From Pseudomonas entomophila (GTDB taxonomy: Bacteria > Pseudomonadota > Gammaproteobacteria > Pseudomonadales > Pseudomonadaceae), in assembly GCF_023277925.1 (NCBI RefSeq), contig NZ_CP063832.1, positions 620,001 through 684,000 on the forward strand: a DNA stretch of 64,000 nt, given 5' to 3'. Shown here one piece after another: positions 1-9,199 of the stretch. The position numbers and the translations under genes are program-made. The stretch's first letter is position 1. The number at the start of each line of letters is the position of its first letter. The notes under the pieces were generated by a model. That model saw nothing but the letters and a program-made list of their open reading frames with translations. It was not told where the DNA came from and did not search any database.

Positions 1-472
1 CAACCTGCTGGCGCTCAATGCTGCGATCGAGGCGGCGCGGGCCGGCGAGCAGGGGCGCGGTTTCGCCGTGGTCGCCGACGAGGTGCGCGCGCTGGCCGAC
101 AAGACCCGTCAGTCCACCCTGCACATCCAGGCGATCATCGACAGCCTGCGCGATGGTGCGGGGCAGGCCGTGAGCATCGCCAGCCAAGGCCTCGCAGGCG
201 CGGAACAGGGGGTCACCCAGGTGGCCCAGGCGCAGCAGGCGCTGCAAGGCATCCGCCAGGCTGTGCTGCGTATCAGCGACATGAGCCAGCAGATGGCCGC
301 CGCTTCCCAGGAGCAGTCGGCGGTGGCCGAGGATGTCTCGCGGCAGATCAACGGCGTGGCCGGCACGGTGCAGCAGAGTGCCCGGCGGGCCAACGCCGCC
401 GCTTCGCGCGGGGCCGAGCTTGAGCAGGTCTGCGCCGGATTGCGCGCCTTGGTGGAGCGCTTCAACCGCTAG
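1..472 (+). CDS. Methyl-accepting chemotaxis protein, C-terminal part (5' cut by window)
   Basis: The open frame enters from the left edge (first full codon at base 2) and ends at the stop at 470-472. The visible 156 residues are the cytoplasmic signalling hairpin of a chemoreceptor. The conserved tip lies at the very edge ([17 protein letters not shown], then [15 protein letters not shown]), followed by a long alanine- and glutamine-rich coiled coil ending in FNR. This region contacts CheA and CheW and carries the methylated glutamates. The ligand-binding and membrane parts lie outside the window, so the signal cannot be judged. The next gene starts 12 bases downstream on the same strand and encodes a PAS-GGDEF-EAL protein, so co-transcription is likely. 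Confidence 0.93.
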   Translation, partial: NLLALNAAIEAARAGEQGRGFAVVADEVRALADKTRQSTLHIQAIIDSLRDGAGQAVSIASQGLAGAEQGVTQVAQAQQALQGIRQAVLRISDMSQQMAAASQEQSAVAEDVSRQINGVAGTVQQSARRANAAASRGAELEQVCAGLRALVERFNR

Positions 473-484
473 GGCGGGCTATTT

Positions 485-2173
485 ATGGATGATATCTACC
501 GCGCGGCCGTGGATGCGGCCGCGATTTTTTCCGAGACCGACCTGAGTGGGCGTATCACCTACGTCAACCAGCAGTTCTGCAGTATCTCCGGCTACAGCCG
601 CGGGGAACTGCTGGGCGCCAACCACCGTATTCTCAATTCCGGGCTGCACGAGCCGGCGTTCTTCCTCGACATGTGGAGCGCCCTGGCGGCCGGCCGGGTA
701 TGGAAAGGCGAGATCTGCAACCGGGCCAAGGACGGTTCCTTGTATTGGGTGGACAGCACCATGGTGCCGCTGATCGACCCGCACAGCGGCAAGGTGCACA
801 AGTACGTGTCGATCCGCTTCGACGTTACCGAGAAGCGCCAGTTACTGCACACCTTGCAGTGGCGTGTCGGGCATGACGTGCTGACCGGGCTGCCCAACCG
901 CGCGTACCTGTCCGACCTGCTCAACCAGGCCCTGGCGTTCTCCCGCCGCGAGCGCATCCCGCTGGCGGTGTGCATGCTCGACCTGGATGGTTTCAAGGCG
1001 GTCAACGATGGCTATGGCCATGCCACCGGCGACCTGTTGCTGGTCGAGGTGGCGCAACGCCTGCAGGGCATCCTGCGCGGCGGCGACGCGGTGGCGCGGT
1101 TATCGGGCGACGAGTTCGTGCTGATCCTGCGCCACATCGAGGGCCCCCGCCAGTTGCATGCCGCGTTGCAACGGGTGCTGCTGTCGCTGGCGGCCCCCTA
1201 CGTGGTCCGTGAACACGCCCTGACCCTCAGCGCTAGCATCGGCGTGACCTTGTTCCCCCAGGACAACGAGGACGCCGACACCCTGGTGCGTCACGCCGAC
1301 CAGGCGATGTACGTGGCCAAGCAGCAAGGGCGCAACCGCTACCACCTGTTCGACGTGTCCCAGGCGCTGGAACTCAAGGCCACGCACCAGACCGTGGCGC
1401 GTGTGCGCCAGGCCATGCGCCAGGGCGAGCTGTGCCTGCACTACCAACCGAAAGTGAACATGCGCAGCGGGCAGGTGATCGGGTTCGAGGCGTTGTTGCG
1501 CTGGATGCACCCCGCGAAAGGGCCGGTGCCGCCGGGCGAGTTCCTGCCGTTGGTGGAGCAGACCGACCTGATCGTCGAACTGGGCGAGTGGGTCATCGAG
1601 CAGGCGCTGGCCCAGCTGGGCCAATGGCGGCAGGAAGGGCGGGGGTGGTCCTTGAGCGTCAACATCGCCGCCCGCCAGTTGCAGCGTGGCGACTTTTCCC
1701 AGCGCCTGGCGCGGCTCCTCGAGCGTCATCCCGGCGTGGACCCAGCGCTACTGGACCTGGAGATCGTCGAGTCGGTGGCCATCGATAACCTGGCGCGGGT
1801 CGGCCACTGCCTGGATGCCTGCCGCGCACTTGGCGTGCGCTTCTCGCTGGACGACTTCGGTACCGGCTACTCGTCGCTGAGCTACCTCAAACGCCTGCCG
1901 GCACAGACCATCAAGATCGACAAGTCGTTCGTGCGCGACATCCTGCATGACCACGACGACCTGGCCCTCGCCGGTGCGGTGATCGGCCTGGCGCGTGCGT
2001 TCGGCCGGGAAGTGATTGCCGAAGGGGTGGAAACCGTCGAGCACGGGCGGGTGCTGATGGGGCTGGGGTGCGAGCTGGCCCAGGGTTACGGCATTGCGCG
2101 GCCCATGCCGGCGGGCGAGGTGGTCGGGTGGGTGGCAGGTTATCGCCAGCCTTCGCAGTGGCTGGCGGGTTGA
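485..2173 (+). CDS. PAS-GGDEF-EAL cyclic-di-GMP signalling protein
   Basis: 562 residues. An N-terminal PAS sensor (about 9-115) is followed by a GGDEF domain (about 125-285) and an EAL domain (about 300-545). The diguanylate cyclase signature is SGDEF at 207-211, not GGDEF. A product-inhibition site RGGD (198-201) sits exactly five residues before it. The phosphodiesterase domain looks intact: EALLRW (EAL at 335-337), DDFGTGYSSL starting at 456, KIDKSFV and EGVET. There is no transmembrane segment, so the protein is probably cytosolic, with the PAS domain sensing a small ligand or redox state. Expected role is making or degrading cyclic di-GMP. The intact EAL favours net phosphodiesterase activity, but a Ser in the first GGDEF position can still be active. 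Downstream gene is convergent. Confidence 0.93.
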   Translation: MDDIYRAAVDAAAIFSETDLSGRITYVNQQFCSISGYSRGELLGANHRILNSGLHEPAFFLDMWSALAAGRVWKGEICNRAKDGSLYWVDSTMVPLIDPHSGKVHKYVSIRFDVTEKRQLLHTLQWRVGHDVLTGLPNRAYLSDLLNQALAFSRRERIPLAVCMLDLDGFKAVNDGYGHATGDLLLVEVAQRLQGILRGGDAVARLSGDEFVLILRHIEGPRQLHAALQRVLLSLAAPYVVREHALTLSASIGVTLFPQDNEDADTLVRHADQAMYVAKQQGRNRYHLFDVSQALELKATHQTVARVRQAMRQGELCLHYQPKVNMRSGQVIGFEALLRWMHPAKGPVPPGEFLPLVEQTDLIVELGEWVIEQALAQLGQWRQEGRGWSLSVNIAARQLQRGDFSQRLARLLERHPGVDPALLDLEIVESVAIDNLARVGHCLDACRALGVRFSLDDFGTGYSSLSYLKRLPAQTIKIDKSFVRDILHDHDDLALAGAVIGLARAFGREVIAEGVETVEHGRVLMGLGCELAQGYGIARPMPAGEVVGWVAGYRQPSQWLAG

Positions 2174-2210
2174 GGCGGGGCGAGCGGGCGCCCCGCCAGC
2201 AGCGCGGTTG

Positions 2211-5200
2211 TCAGCCTGCCGATTGCCGTGGCAGGGCATGCGCCTGAACCAGCGTGTCGGTCAGCGTTGCCTGCAAGGCCGCCTCGGCGTTGCGCCGAGC
2301 CTGCAGCAGGACACCGCCAACCCGGTCGAGCACGGCCGGTAAGTGAGGGGCAAAGCGTGCAGCGCCCAGGTCGAACCTTTGCACGATGCCACCCAGGCGC
2401 CAGGCTAGGCCTGGGATGTCGTCGACCTCGCGTTGCAACGCGTCGATGAACGCCTCGGGCACGGGCGGGCCGGTGTAGTCGCCGTCGATGCCGCCCGCGC
2501 TGGCGAGCGCGTCGTAGTACTCCGATGCGCCTTCCCAGGTACGCGCCAGGGTTTCGAAGGCCTGGGGCGAAAGACGTTGCAGCCAGGCTTGCCAGAAGGG
2601 CTGCGCCATTGCCCACTGGCCCAGGCGTTGGGCGTTGTAGCTACTTTCGACCCCCACTGCCAGACGCTGCAGTGTCGCCTCGCTGAGACGTGCCAGATAG
2701 GCATACCTGATTTCACTGGGTTGTGCCGGCAAGTGCAGGCGTTCGCGCAACTGCATGCGCGCGTGCAGGGCCATCTCCAGTTCATCGAGCAGGTAGTCGG
2801 GCTCGGTCAGCGCGGCATCGGCGATATCGTCATCGGTGTGGCGTGGCGGTGCGGCCTGACGTTGCAGGTCGTCGGTCGCCTCGGCCAGGTAGCGGCGCCG
2901 GTTCACCCGGGCCTGATACAGCTCGCCCACCCGAGCGTCCAGCAGGCGCTGGCGGTACAGGCTGCCCGCAGCGTCCACGGCGACCGCCTCGTCGGCCAGC
3001 CCGGGCGCGGCGCGGTTCACCGCCTGCCACACCTGCACGTCGGTCTCGACCTGTTGGAACAGCAGGCTGGCCTGGTCGACACATTGCTGGCCGGCATCCC
3101 TGAGCAGGTCGCCGATTTGCTGATGCAACTGGGCCTGGCCCCAGCTGGCTTGCGCCAGGCCATCCTGGCTGCCGGCCAGCGTGCGAACCACGTGTTGCAT
3201 GCGGCGGCGCACGGCTTCAGGGCTGCGCTGGTACTCGGCGCTGTACATCAGCCTGTCGAACAGCTCGTAAAGTGCATGCCATTGGGGATCTTCCATGGTG
3301 TCGGACAAGTGGATCTGCAGCTCCGGCGGCCAGCCATCCGACCATTCAATGGGGCCCCGGCCGGGAGCGGTGGTCTGCAGGCCGGCGTTCTCCAGGCGTT
3401 GGCGCGCGGCGTCGCCGAACGGGTTGTCGTTGACCGAATAGGCGATGTCCGGGACGTCGTCCCGCACCGAACGGGCGAAGGCACTGTTGCGCAGGTCGGG
3501 GGCATCGGTCAGGCCGTTGTGGCTCAGGTCGATCTGGCGCAGTGCCAGCGGCTGTTGGTTCATCAACGTCGTCAACCCTTCGGGCCATTGGCTGATGCCC
3601 GTGCTTTCCAGGTCCAGTTGCTGCAACGCGGTCCATCCGCTGACATCGGGCGCGAGAGAAAGCGGGTTGTCGTAAAGCATCAAGGCCTCCAGACGGTTCA
3701 GGCCTGCCAGTGCCGATCGGCCAAGCTCATCCAGCACGATGGCGTTACGGCCCAGGCTTATCCCGCGCAATGCCGGCCAGTGTTGCAGCGCCCGGAAATG
3801 CTCGGCGCCGAGCGCCAGCTCGTTCGCGTCTGCCTGGAACCAGCTCAGCGCAGGTAATTGCGCGAGCCTCTCCAGCGCCGCCTCCGACAGGTCCTGGATG
3901 CCATCGGTGAGGTTGAGCCGGCGCAGCTGGGGCAACTGGCCGATCAAGGTGAGGCTACTGGCCTCATCCAGGTCGATGTTGTTCTCCGACAGATCGAGCG
4001 ATTGCAGCTCGCTCAGTTCTCCCAGGGTGGCGGGCAGGCGATTGAGGGCGTTCTGCGCCAGGTCCAGGTGGCGCACGCCGGGAAACGCCTTGAGCAGCTG
4101 TCCAAGGTTCGTGGCGTGCGGATCGGTCAGGCCATTGACGGTGAGTTGGCGTACATGGGGCAGTTTCACCGGGATTGCCGGCAGGGAGTCCAGTTGGTGC
4201 ACTTCCATCAGCAGGGTGACTTGATCGATGTTGCTGGACGGGTCGCCCGTGCCTTCCCGGCGCCAGGCGCTGCGGATACGCTGGGCCAAGGCCTCGCGGC
4301 GGGCGCTGCGCTGCTCCAGGCCGACGACGCTCACGCCCTCGGGGTCGTGCACCCAGCGTTGCAGTTCGAAATCGAGCTGGCGATAGTCGGCGCGCATTCG
4401 TGTCAGCAGGCGGCCAAACGCGCCTGGCTGGTCCCCGGCCTGGTAGCGCAGGCGCAACCGCAGCATTTCCCGGTCATCGGTGGGCGTGGCCGGGAACAGT
4501 TGATCGAACAGTTCATCTTCGCTCACCCAGCCGCGGGCGCCGCCGCTGAGGCGGTAGCCGAGCCGTCGCTCACCGGGGAGGCGGGATGGCAGCCGGTACA
4601 GCGGGCGCACCGGTACCATGCCAAGATCGGTCGCGGCCTGGCGACGGTCGCTGGCAGCGAATTCGAACAGTTTATCGCGCAGCGCCTCGGGCTCGCCTAT
4701 CTGCACGCCCAAGGCGACGCGTTCGCGGTCTGGGAGTGCTTGAAGGAGGGCATGGAACAGGTCGCTGTTACCGCCCAGTTCGAGGCCGTGCTCGTCGAAG
4801 GGCACATACCCCCTGCTTGTGCGCGCCAGCACTTTGGCAGGATGTCCAGGTTTGCCGGCAGCGGCCTTCAGCGGCCCGCCCAGGCGTGCCTCGCGGACTT
4901 CTATCCGTACTTCGCCAGTCCAGCCAGGCAGGCGTTGCAGCGCGCCCAGCGCCAGGGTGTCGCGGTCGGGCACGTTGCCCGACGCCTGGTGGAATCGGGC
5001 CAGCGCCTTGTTGATGCGGCCTTCGCGTGCATAAAGGCGCGCGGTCTCGGCGATGGGCAGCGGCAGCCGGCCGGTGCGTTGCAGTTGGGCCAGGTCGCGT
5101 GGATTGGCCTGGGCGAGGATTTCCATACGGGCCGGGCGGCTGAGGGACGGGAACGCCCGGGCGAGAGGGGCGGCCGATGCCGGCTCGGGGGGCGTGCCGT

Positions 5201-7061
5201 TCATTGGGCGAGCACCGAGTGCTTCCAGGCTATCGACAAGCAGCGCTGGTAGTGGGCGGTGATTTTCCAGTGTCTGACGCAGCACGCTGGTGTCGTAGCC
5301 GCTGCTGACCAGCGCCCGCTCCAGCGTGGCCTGGTCGAGCCCGACCCCAAGCGGGCCGAGGTGGCGCAGCAACGCGTCCTGCGGCCAGGTCAGCGGTCGA
5401 TCCTGTTCGAGCAGCCAACTGCCCTGGCCGTTGCCCAGCAGGGCAGGCTGGTGGCGATGCCCCTTGCTGGCAGCCAGGCGCAGGGTGCCGTCACTGGTCC
5501 GCTCCAGCGGCAGGGCCAGTGTGTCGCGTTGCAACCATTGCTGCCCTTGCCATTCGTACAGCCCTTTGGCGCCGACGGCGTACCCTTCGGGCCACGGGCG
5601 AGCACGGGCAAACGGCGTCAGCTCGCCATGCCACAGGCGTTCCTCGCCTGGGGCACCGACCTGGTGCCAGCCCTGCAGAACGCCCACCGGTTCGCTGAAG
5701 TGCACGGCAGCCCCCAAGGCCGCGAACTGCACCAGGTTCTCGAAGACATCGAAGAGTTGGCGGATGGCAGCATCGGCATCACCTTCATTGGCGCTGTGCA
5801 CGCCCTCGAGGAACTCATCGACCAACTGTGCGCCGCCAACCACCAGCATCACCTCGCCCAGCCCCGGCAGGAACAAGCCCGCCACGTTGAGCACCGTCAG
5901 GCCGATACCCAGCCAGCCTTCGATGCGCGCCAGACGTGCCAGCGCATCACGTTGCGCGGTCGGTACCGCCAGCGCCGCGGCGTCCTGCAGGCGGCGCTCG
6001 ACCTGGGTGCGGGCACGTTCGACGAACGCGTCCTTGCGCCATGGGGTGGTGGTGAAGTGCAGTCGTGCGTTCTTGTCGAGTGTTTCTTGCCAGATACCTT
6101 TTGGTGAGGGGAAGGCGCGGCTGAACCAGCTGACGCTTTCGCCCTTCTCCAGCACGGGCAGGGAGGTATGCACTCGGGCATAGGGATAGCGCGGGTAAAG
6201 GGTGGCACGCAGATGCGCGACAAAACGTGGCTGGTTGGCGAGGTCGACGTAGCGGACGAAGAACTTCCGTTCCTGCGCGTTCCACAGCCGTTGGGTGAGC
6301 GCCGCGACTGCCACTGTCTGCGAAGCATATTCACGCAAAGGGCTGCTGGGGTGGCCAGGCAGGTAGAGCAGGCAGGTGTCGATGTTCCGGGAGGGGTCGA
6401 GATGGATCAGCATCGGACCATTCAAGGGCATGCCGAACAGGCTCAGGAAGCTGCAATGCAGTTCGCGCCGGGCCGATTCAGCCAAGCCGGCCACCACGGT
6501 TTCGCCGATCAAGGCACCCTGGGCTTTCACGTGGCCCCGCAGGTGGGCCAGGCTCAGGGCGGCGGCGAACGCGGCATGGTCCTGCTGGCGCAGCAACTCA
6601 CGGAAGTCGTCGGTGTCGATCCGATCGGCCAGGTGGTACCGGTAGCGTTGGCCCAGGTCGAGGTTACGCACGCCTTTGACGAAGCTGTCGACATCCACGG
6701 TGGAGTGTCGGGTGGCGCCTGCGGTGTCGAGGAGGGTCGGCTTGTCATCGCTGTCGAAGTTCTGCAGCGCCGCCTCCAGCCATGACTGATCGTGCCGGCC
6801 CATCAGTACCCGGCCCAGGTCGACCGCAGGCAACGTGGCCTGCGGGAACCAGTCGCGCAGGGCCTGTTCGAGCAACGGGCGGCAGAAAGCCTCGATATCC
6901 TCGAGTGGCGCCAGTGTCTCGGCTACCCGACGGCTGGCGGTGTGGCTGCGACGAATTCGCCGCTCAAGGGCTCTCCGTTGAGCCGGCGATGCCTGCGCCA
7001 GCCAGGCGGGCAGGCGTTGGTGAATGAAAGCGAGGTGGGGGGAAAGCGGGGAGTGGGTCAT
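2211..7061 (-). CDS. Giant LRR protein with C-terminal NEL-type E3 ubiquitin ligase domain (dermonecrotic-toxin-like N-terminus)
   Basis: 1616 residues. The long N-terminal part (about 1-950) resembles the dermonecrotic toxin/DUF6543 region found in large Pseudomonas proteins. It contains a strongly hydrophobic stretch at about 380-414 (LGIGLTVLNVAGLFLPGLGE and onward) that could insert in a membrane. Leucine-rich repeats occupy about 973-1180 (for example VRHLDLAQNALNRLPATLGE, LQSLDLSENNI, LRQIDLSHNGL). From about 1235 to the end is a NEL-like domain with the CxD catalytic motif QCVDQ, the Cys being residue 1327. In the IpaH/SspH/SlrP family this Cys carries ubiquitin and the LRR binds the substrate. 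No classical signal peptide and no secretion genes are nearby. The ATG at 7061 has only a weak Shine-Dalgarno. The family call rests on pattern recognition of the LRR-NEL order and the Cys motif; the host target is unknown. Confidence 0.82.
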   Translation of the reverse strand: MTHSPLSPHLAFIHQRLPAWLAQASPAQRRALERRIRRSHTASRRVAETLAPLEDIEAFCRPLLEQALRDWFPQATLPAVDLGRVLMGRHDQSWLEAALQNFDSDDKPTLLDTAGATRHSTVDVDSFVKGVRNLDLGQRYRYHLADRIDTDDFRELLRQQDHAAFAAALSLAHLRGHVKAQGALIGETVVAGLAESARRELHCSFLSLFGMPLNGPMLIHLDPSRNIDTCLLYLPGHPSSPLREYASQTVAVAALTQRLWNAQERKFFVRYVDLANQPRFVAHLRATLYPRYPYARVHTSLPVLEKGESVSWFSRAFPSPKGIWQETLDKNARLHFTTTPWRKDAFVERARTQVERRLQDAAALAVPTAQRDALARLARIEGWLGIGLTVLNVAGLFLPGLGEVMLVVGGAQLVDEFLEGVHSANEGDADAAIRQLFDVFENLVQFAALGAAVHFSEPVGVLQGWHQVGAPGEERLWHGELTPFARARPWPEGYAVGAKGLYEWQGQQWLQRDTLALPLERTSDGTLRLAASKGHRHQPALLGNGQGSWLLEQDRPLTWPQDALLRHLGPLGVGLDQATLERALVSSGYDTSVLRQTLENHRPLPALLVDSLEALGARPMNGTPPEPASAAPLARAFPSLSRPARMEILAQANPRDLAQLQRTGRLPLPIAETARLYAREGRINKALARFHQASGNVPDRDTLALGALQRLPGWTGEVRIEVREARLGGPLKAAAGKPGHPAKVLARTSRGYVPFDEHGLELGGNSDLFHALLQALPDRERVALGVQIGEPEALRDKLFEFAASDRRQAATDLGMVPVRPLYRLPSRLPGERRLGYRLSGGARGWVSEDELFDQLFPATPTDDREMLRLRLRYQAGDQPGAFGRLLTRMRADYRQLDFELQRWVHDPEGVSVVGLEQRSARREALAQRIRSAWRREGTGDPSSNIDQVTLLMEVHQLDSLPAIPVKLPHVRQLTVNGLTDPHATNLGQLLKAFPGVRHLDLAQNALNRLPATLGELSELQSLDLSENNIDLDEASSLTLIGQLPQLRRLNLTDGIQDLSEAALERLAQLPALSWFQADANELALGAEHFRALQHWPALRGISLGRNAIVLDELGRSALAGLNRLEALMLYDNPLSLAPDVSGWTALQQLDLESTGISQWPEGLTTLMNQQPLALRQIDLSHNGLTDAPDLRNSAFARSVRDDVPDIAYSVNDNPFGDAARQRLENAGLQTTAPGRGPIEWSDGWPPELQIHLSDTMEDPQWHALYELFDRLMYSAEYQRSPEAVRRRMQHVVRTLAGSQDGLAQASWGQAQLHQQIGDLLRDAGQQCVDQASLLFQQVETDVQVWQAVNRAAPGLADEAVAVDAAGSLYRQRLLDARVGELYQARVNRRRYLAEATDDLQRQAAPPRHTDDDIADAALTEPDYLLDELEMALHARMQLRERLHLPAQPSEIRYAYLARLSEATLQRLAVGVESSYNAQRLGQWAMAQPFWQAWLQRLSPQAFETLARTWEGASEYYDALASAGGIDGDYTGPPVPEAFIDALQREVDDIPGLAWRLGGIVQRFDLGAARFAPHLPAVLDRVGGVLLQARRNAEAALQATLTDTLVQAHALPRQSAG

Positions 7062-7157
7062 CGCTGCTGCTTCATGTACGAAAAGAGCAGCGAGCGTAGC
7101 GGCACCCGCGCGCCCGCCCGGGCTACATGGATAGCACCCAGCGGGCGGCGTGGTGGT

Positions 7158-7649
7158 TCAGGCCAGGGGCGCCATGCTTTTGACCGCCGCCAGCTCCGGA
7201 TGGGCGACCAGCTTGTCGATGTGCAACTCGTCGTTGTTCATCCAGGTCTCGGTCAGTACCCGGTAATGCTCCATGTCGCGGCAGCGCATGCGCAGGCTGT
7301 AGTCGAAATGGCCGCTGATCAGTTGGCATTCGTACACCTGCGGGCAAGCCCGCACGGTGGCTTCGAAGGCCTTCTGCGCGGAGCGCCCGCTCTGGTTGGA
7401 CAGCGCCACCAGCACCAGCAACGACAGGCCGGGCGAGACCTGTTGCAGGTCGATGATCGCCCCATAGCCGCGGATAACGCCGCGTCGTTCCAGCTTGCGC
7501 ACCCGCTCCAGGCAAGGCCTGGGCGTCAGGTGCACGAGGGTGGAGAGTTTTTCATAGGTGATCCTTCCTTGGTGGCGCAGCACGTCGATGATGGCTTCAT
7601 CGATGCGATCCAGCGATGCGGCGGCGGGGCTAGTGGCCTTGGTATCCAT
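7158..7649 (-). CDS. Lrp/AsnC-family transcriptional regulator
   Basis: 163 residues from the ATG at 7649; the frame extends further upstream but only into the neighbouring ATPase gene. An N-terminal winged helix (LDRIDEAIIDVLRHQGRITY, then LVHLTPRPCLERVRKLERRG) is followed by the RAM/AsnC ligand domain (VSPGLSLLVLVALSNQ, CQLISGHFDYSLRMRC). Such proteins bind an amino acid and form octamers on DNA. The gene is the last of a minus-strand run, 13 bases after the transporter ATPase gene, so it probably controls the transporter and the two catabolic enzymes upstream. Likely effectors are citrulline, ornithine or arginine (inference from context). Confidence 0.88.
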   Translation of the reverse strand: MDTKATSPAAASLDRIDEAIIDVLRHQGRITYEKLSTLVHLTPRPCLERVRKLERRGVIRGYGAIIDLQQVSPGLSLLVLVALSNQSGRSAQKAFEATVRACPQVYECQLISGHFDYSLRMRCRDMEHYRVLTETWMNNDELHIDKLVAHPELAAVKSMAPLA

Positions 7650-7662
7650 ATGCGGCGTGACT

Positions 7663-8481
7663 TCACTTGAGGCGGTTGGAGAGGAACTGCCGCAGGCGCT
7701 CGCTCTGGGGCCGGTCGAGGATCTCGGCGCTGCCGTGCTCTTCGACCAGGCCCTGGTGCAGGAACAGCACCTGGCTCGACACCTGGCGGGCGAACCCCAT
7801 TTCATGGGTGACCATGAGCATGGTACGTCCTTCCTCGGCGAGCGTCTGTATCACCTTTAGCACTTCGCCGACCAGCTCTGGGTCGAGGGCCGAGGTGGGT
7901 TCGTCGAAGAGGATGATCTCCGGCTCCATGGCCAGCGCCCGGGCAATGGCCACGCGTTGTTGCTGGCCACCGGAGAGGAACGCCGGGTACTGCTCGGCGG
8001 CGCGCGCCGGTAGGCCGACTTTGTCCAGGTACTTGCGGGCACGCGCCTCGGCTTCGCTGGCACTGACGCCCAGTACCTTGCGCGGCGCCAGGCAGATGTT
8101 CTCCAGCACCGTGAGGTGGCTCCACAGGTTGAAGTGCTGGAACACCATCGCCAGGCGCGTGCGCAGGTTCTGCAACTGGGCCGGTGGCGGGGTGCGGGTA
8201 CCGGGATGGATCTCCAATGTCTGGCCATCGAGGGTAATGCTGCCGGCGTCGGGCTGCTCGAGGAAGTTGATGCAGCGCAGGAAGGTGCTCTTGCCCGAGC
8301 CGCTGGCGCCGATCAGGCTGATCACGTCGCCCTTGCGCGCCTGCAGCGAGACGCCCTTGAGCACCTGGTGCTCGCCGTAGTGCTTGTGCAGGCCCTCGAC
8401 GCTGAGCTTGATGGCGCCGGCATGGGGGTGCGCTGCTGGGGCCTGTTCGAAGGTGGTGAGTGGCAGTGCGGTAGCAGTCAT
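7663..8481 (-). CDS. Amino-acid ABC transporter, ATP-binding protein (HisP/AotP type)
   Basis: 272 residues from the ATG at 8481. All ABC ATPase motifs are present: Walker [11 protein letters not shown]-loop FQHFNLW, signature LSGGQQQR, Walker B IILFDEPTSALDPE and the switch His in VTHEMGF. Closest familiar proteins are the HisP/GlnQ/AotP ATPases of polar amino-acid importers. It energises the two permeases encoded 4 bases upstream (8486-9199) and 9196-9903. Context with ornithine cyclodeaminase and a CtlX-like hydrolase suggests citrulline or ornithine as substrate, not histidine. The final symbol is left blank because substrate cannot be read from the ATPase. Confidence 0.93.
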   Translation of the reverse strand: MTATALPLTTFEQAPAAHPHAGAIKLSVEGLHKHYGEHQVLKGVSLQARKGDVISLIGASGSGKSTFLRCINFLEQPDAGSITLDGQTLEIHPGTRTPPPAQLQNLRTRLAMVFQHFNLWSHLTVLENICLAPRKVLGVSASEAEARARKYLDKVGLPARAAEQYPAFLSGGQQQRVAIARALAMEPEIILFDEPTSALDPELVGEVLKVIQTLAEEGRTMLMVTHEMGFARQVSSQVLFLHQGLVEEHGSAEILDRPQSERLRQFLSNRLK

Positions 8482-8485
8482 GAAA

Positions 8486-9199
8486 TCAGCCTCGGGCAGG
8501 GACAAGGAAGCGCATCCAGCGGCGCTCGGCCAGCCGGAACAGGCCGACCAGGGCGAAGGACAGCAGCATGTACAGCAGGGCGGCCACACCAAAGGCCTGG
8601 AAGGTCAGGAAGGTCGCGGCATTGGCGTCGCGGGCCACCTTGAGGATGTCCGCGACGGTGGCGGTGAAGGCCAGCGAGGTAGCATGCAGCATCAGGATCA
8701 GTTCGTTGCTGTAGGCCGGTAGCGAGCGGCGCAGGGCGGCGGGCAGCACCAGGAACAGGTTGAGCTTCCAGCCCCTCAGGCCATAAGCCTGGGCTGCCTC
8801 CAGCTCACCGGCCGGCAGGTTGCGGATGGCCCCGGCGAAGATCTCCACGGTGTAGGCGCAGGTGTTGAGCACGAACGCCAGCAACGTGCAGTTGAGCGCG
8901 TTACGGAAGAACTGGTCGAGCAGGGCATGCTCGCGCACCACCTGAAGGCTATAGAGGCCGGTGTAGCAGATCAGCAACTGGATATAGAGCGGCGTGCCGC
9001 GGAACACGAACGTATACAGCTGCACAGGCAAGCGCAGCCAGGCGTTGCGCGATGCCCGGGCCAGGGCCAGGGGCAGCGAGAGGGCCAGGCCCAGGACCAT
9101 GCTGGCGACGAACAGCCAGAGGGTCATGGCCAGCCCCGACAGGCCGTTGCCATCGCTGTACAGGTAGGCCAGGCCGTATTCCTGAAGGAGTTCGATCAT
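8486..9199 (-). CDS. Amino-acid ABC transporter permease (HisM/AotM type)
   Basis: 237 residues and about five membrane helices. It has the polar-amino-acid permease EAA-like loop (AGELEAAQAYGLRGWKLNLF) that docks on the ATPase. The N-terminus MIELLQEYGLAYLY and the FRGTPLYIQL motif fit the HisM/AotM branch. Its start codon overlaps the stop of the upstream permease gene by 4 bases (9196-9199) and its stop is 4 bases before the ATPase start, which indicates translational coupling. It pairs with the other permease to make the inner-membrane channel. Confidence 0.92.
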   Translation of the reverse strand: MIELLQEYGLAYLYSDGNGLSGLAMTLWLFVASMVLGLALSLPLALARASRNAWLRLPVQLYTFVFRGTPLYIQLLICYTGLYSLQVVREHALLDQFFRNALNCTLLAFVLNTCAYTVEIFAGAIRNLPAGELEAAQAYGLRGWKLNLFLVLPAALRRSLPAYSNELILMLHATSLAFTATVADILKVARDANAATFLTFQAFGVAALLYMLLSFALVGLFRLAERRWMRFLVPARG

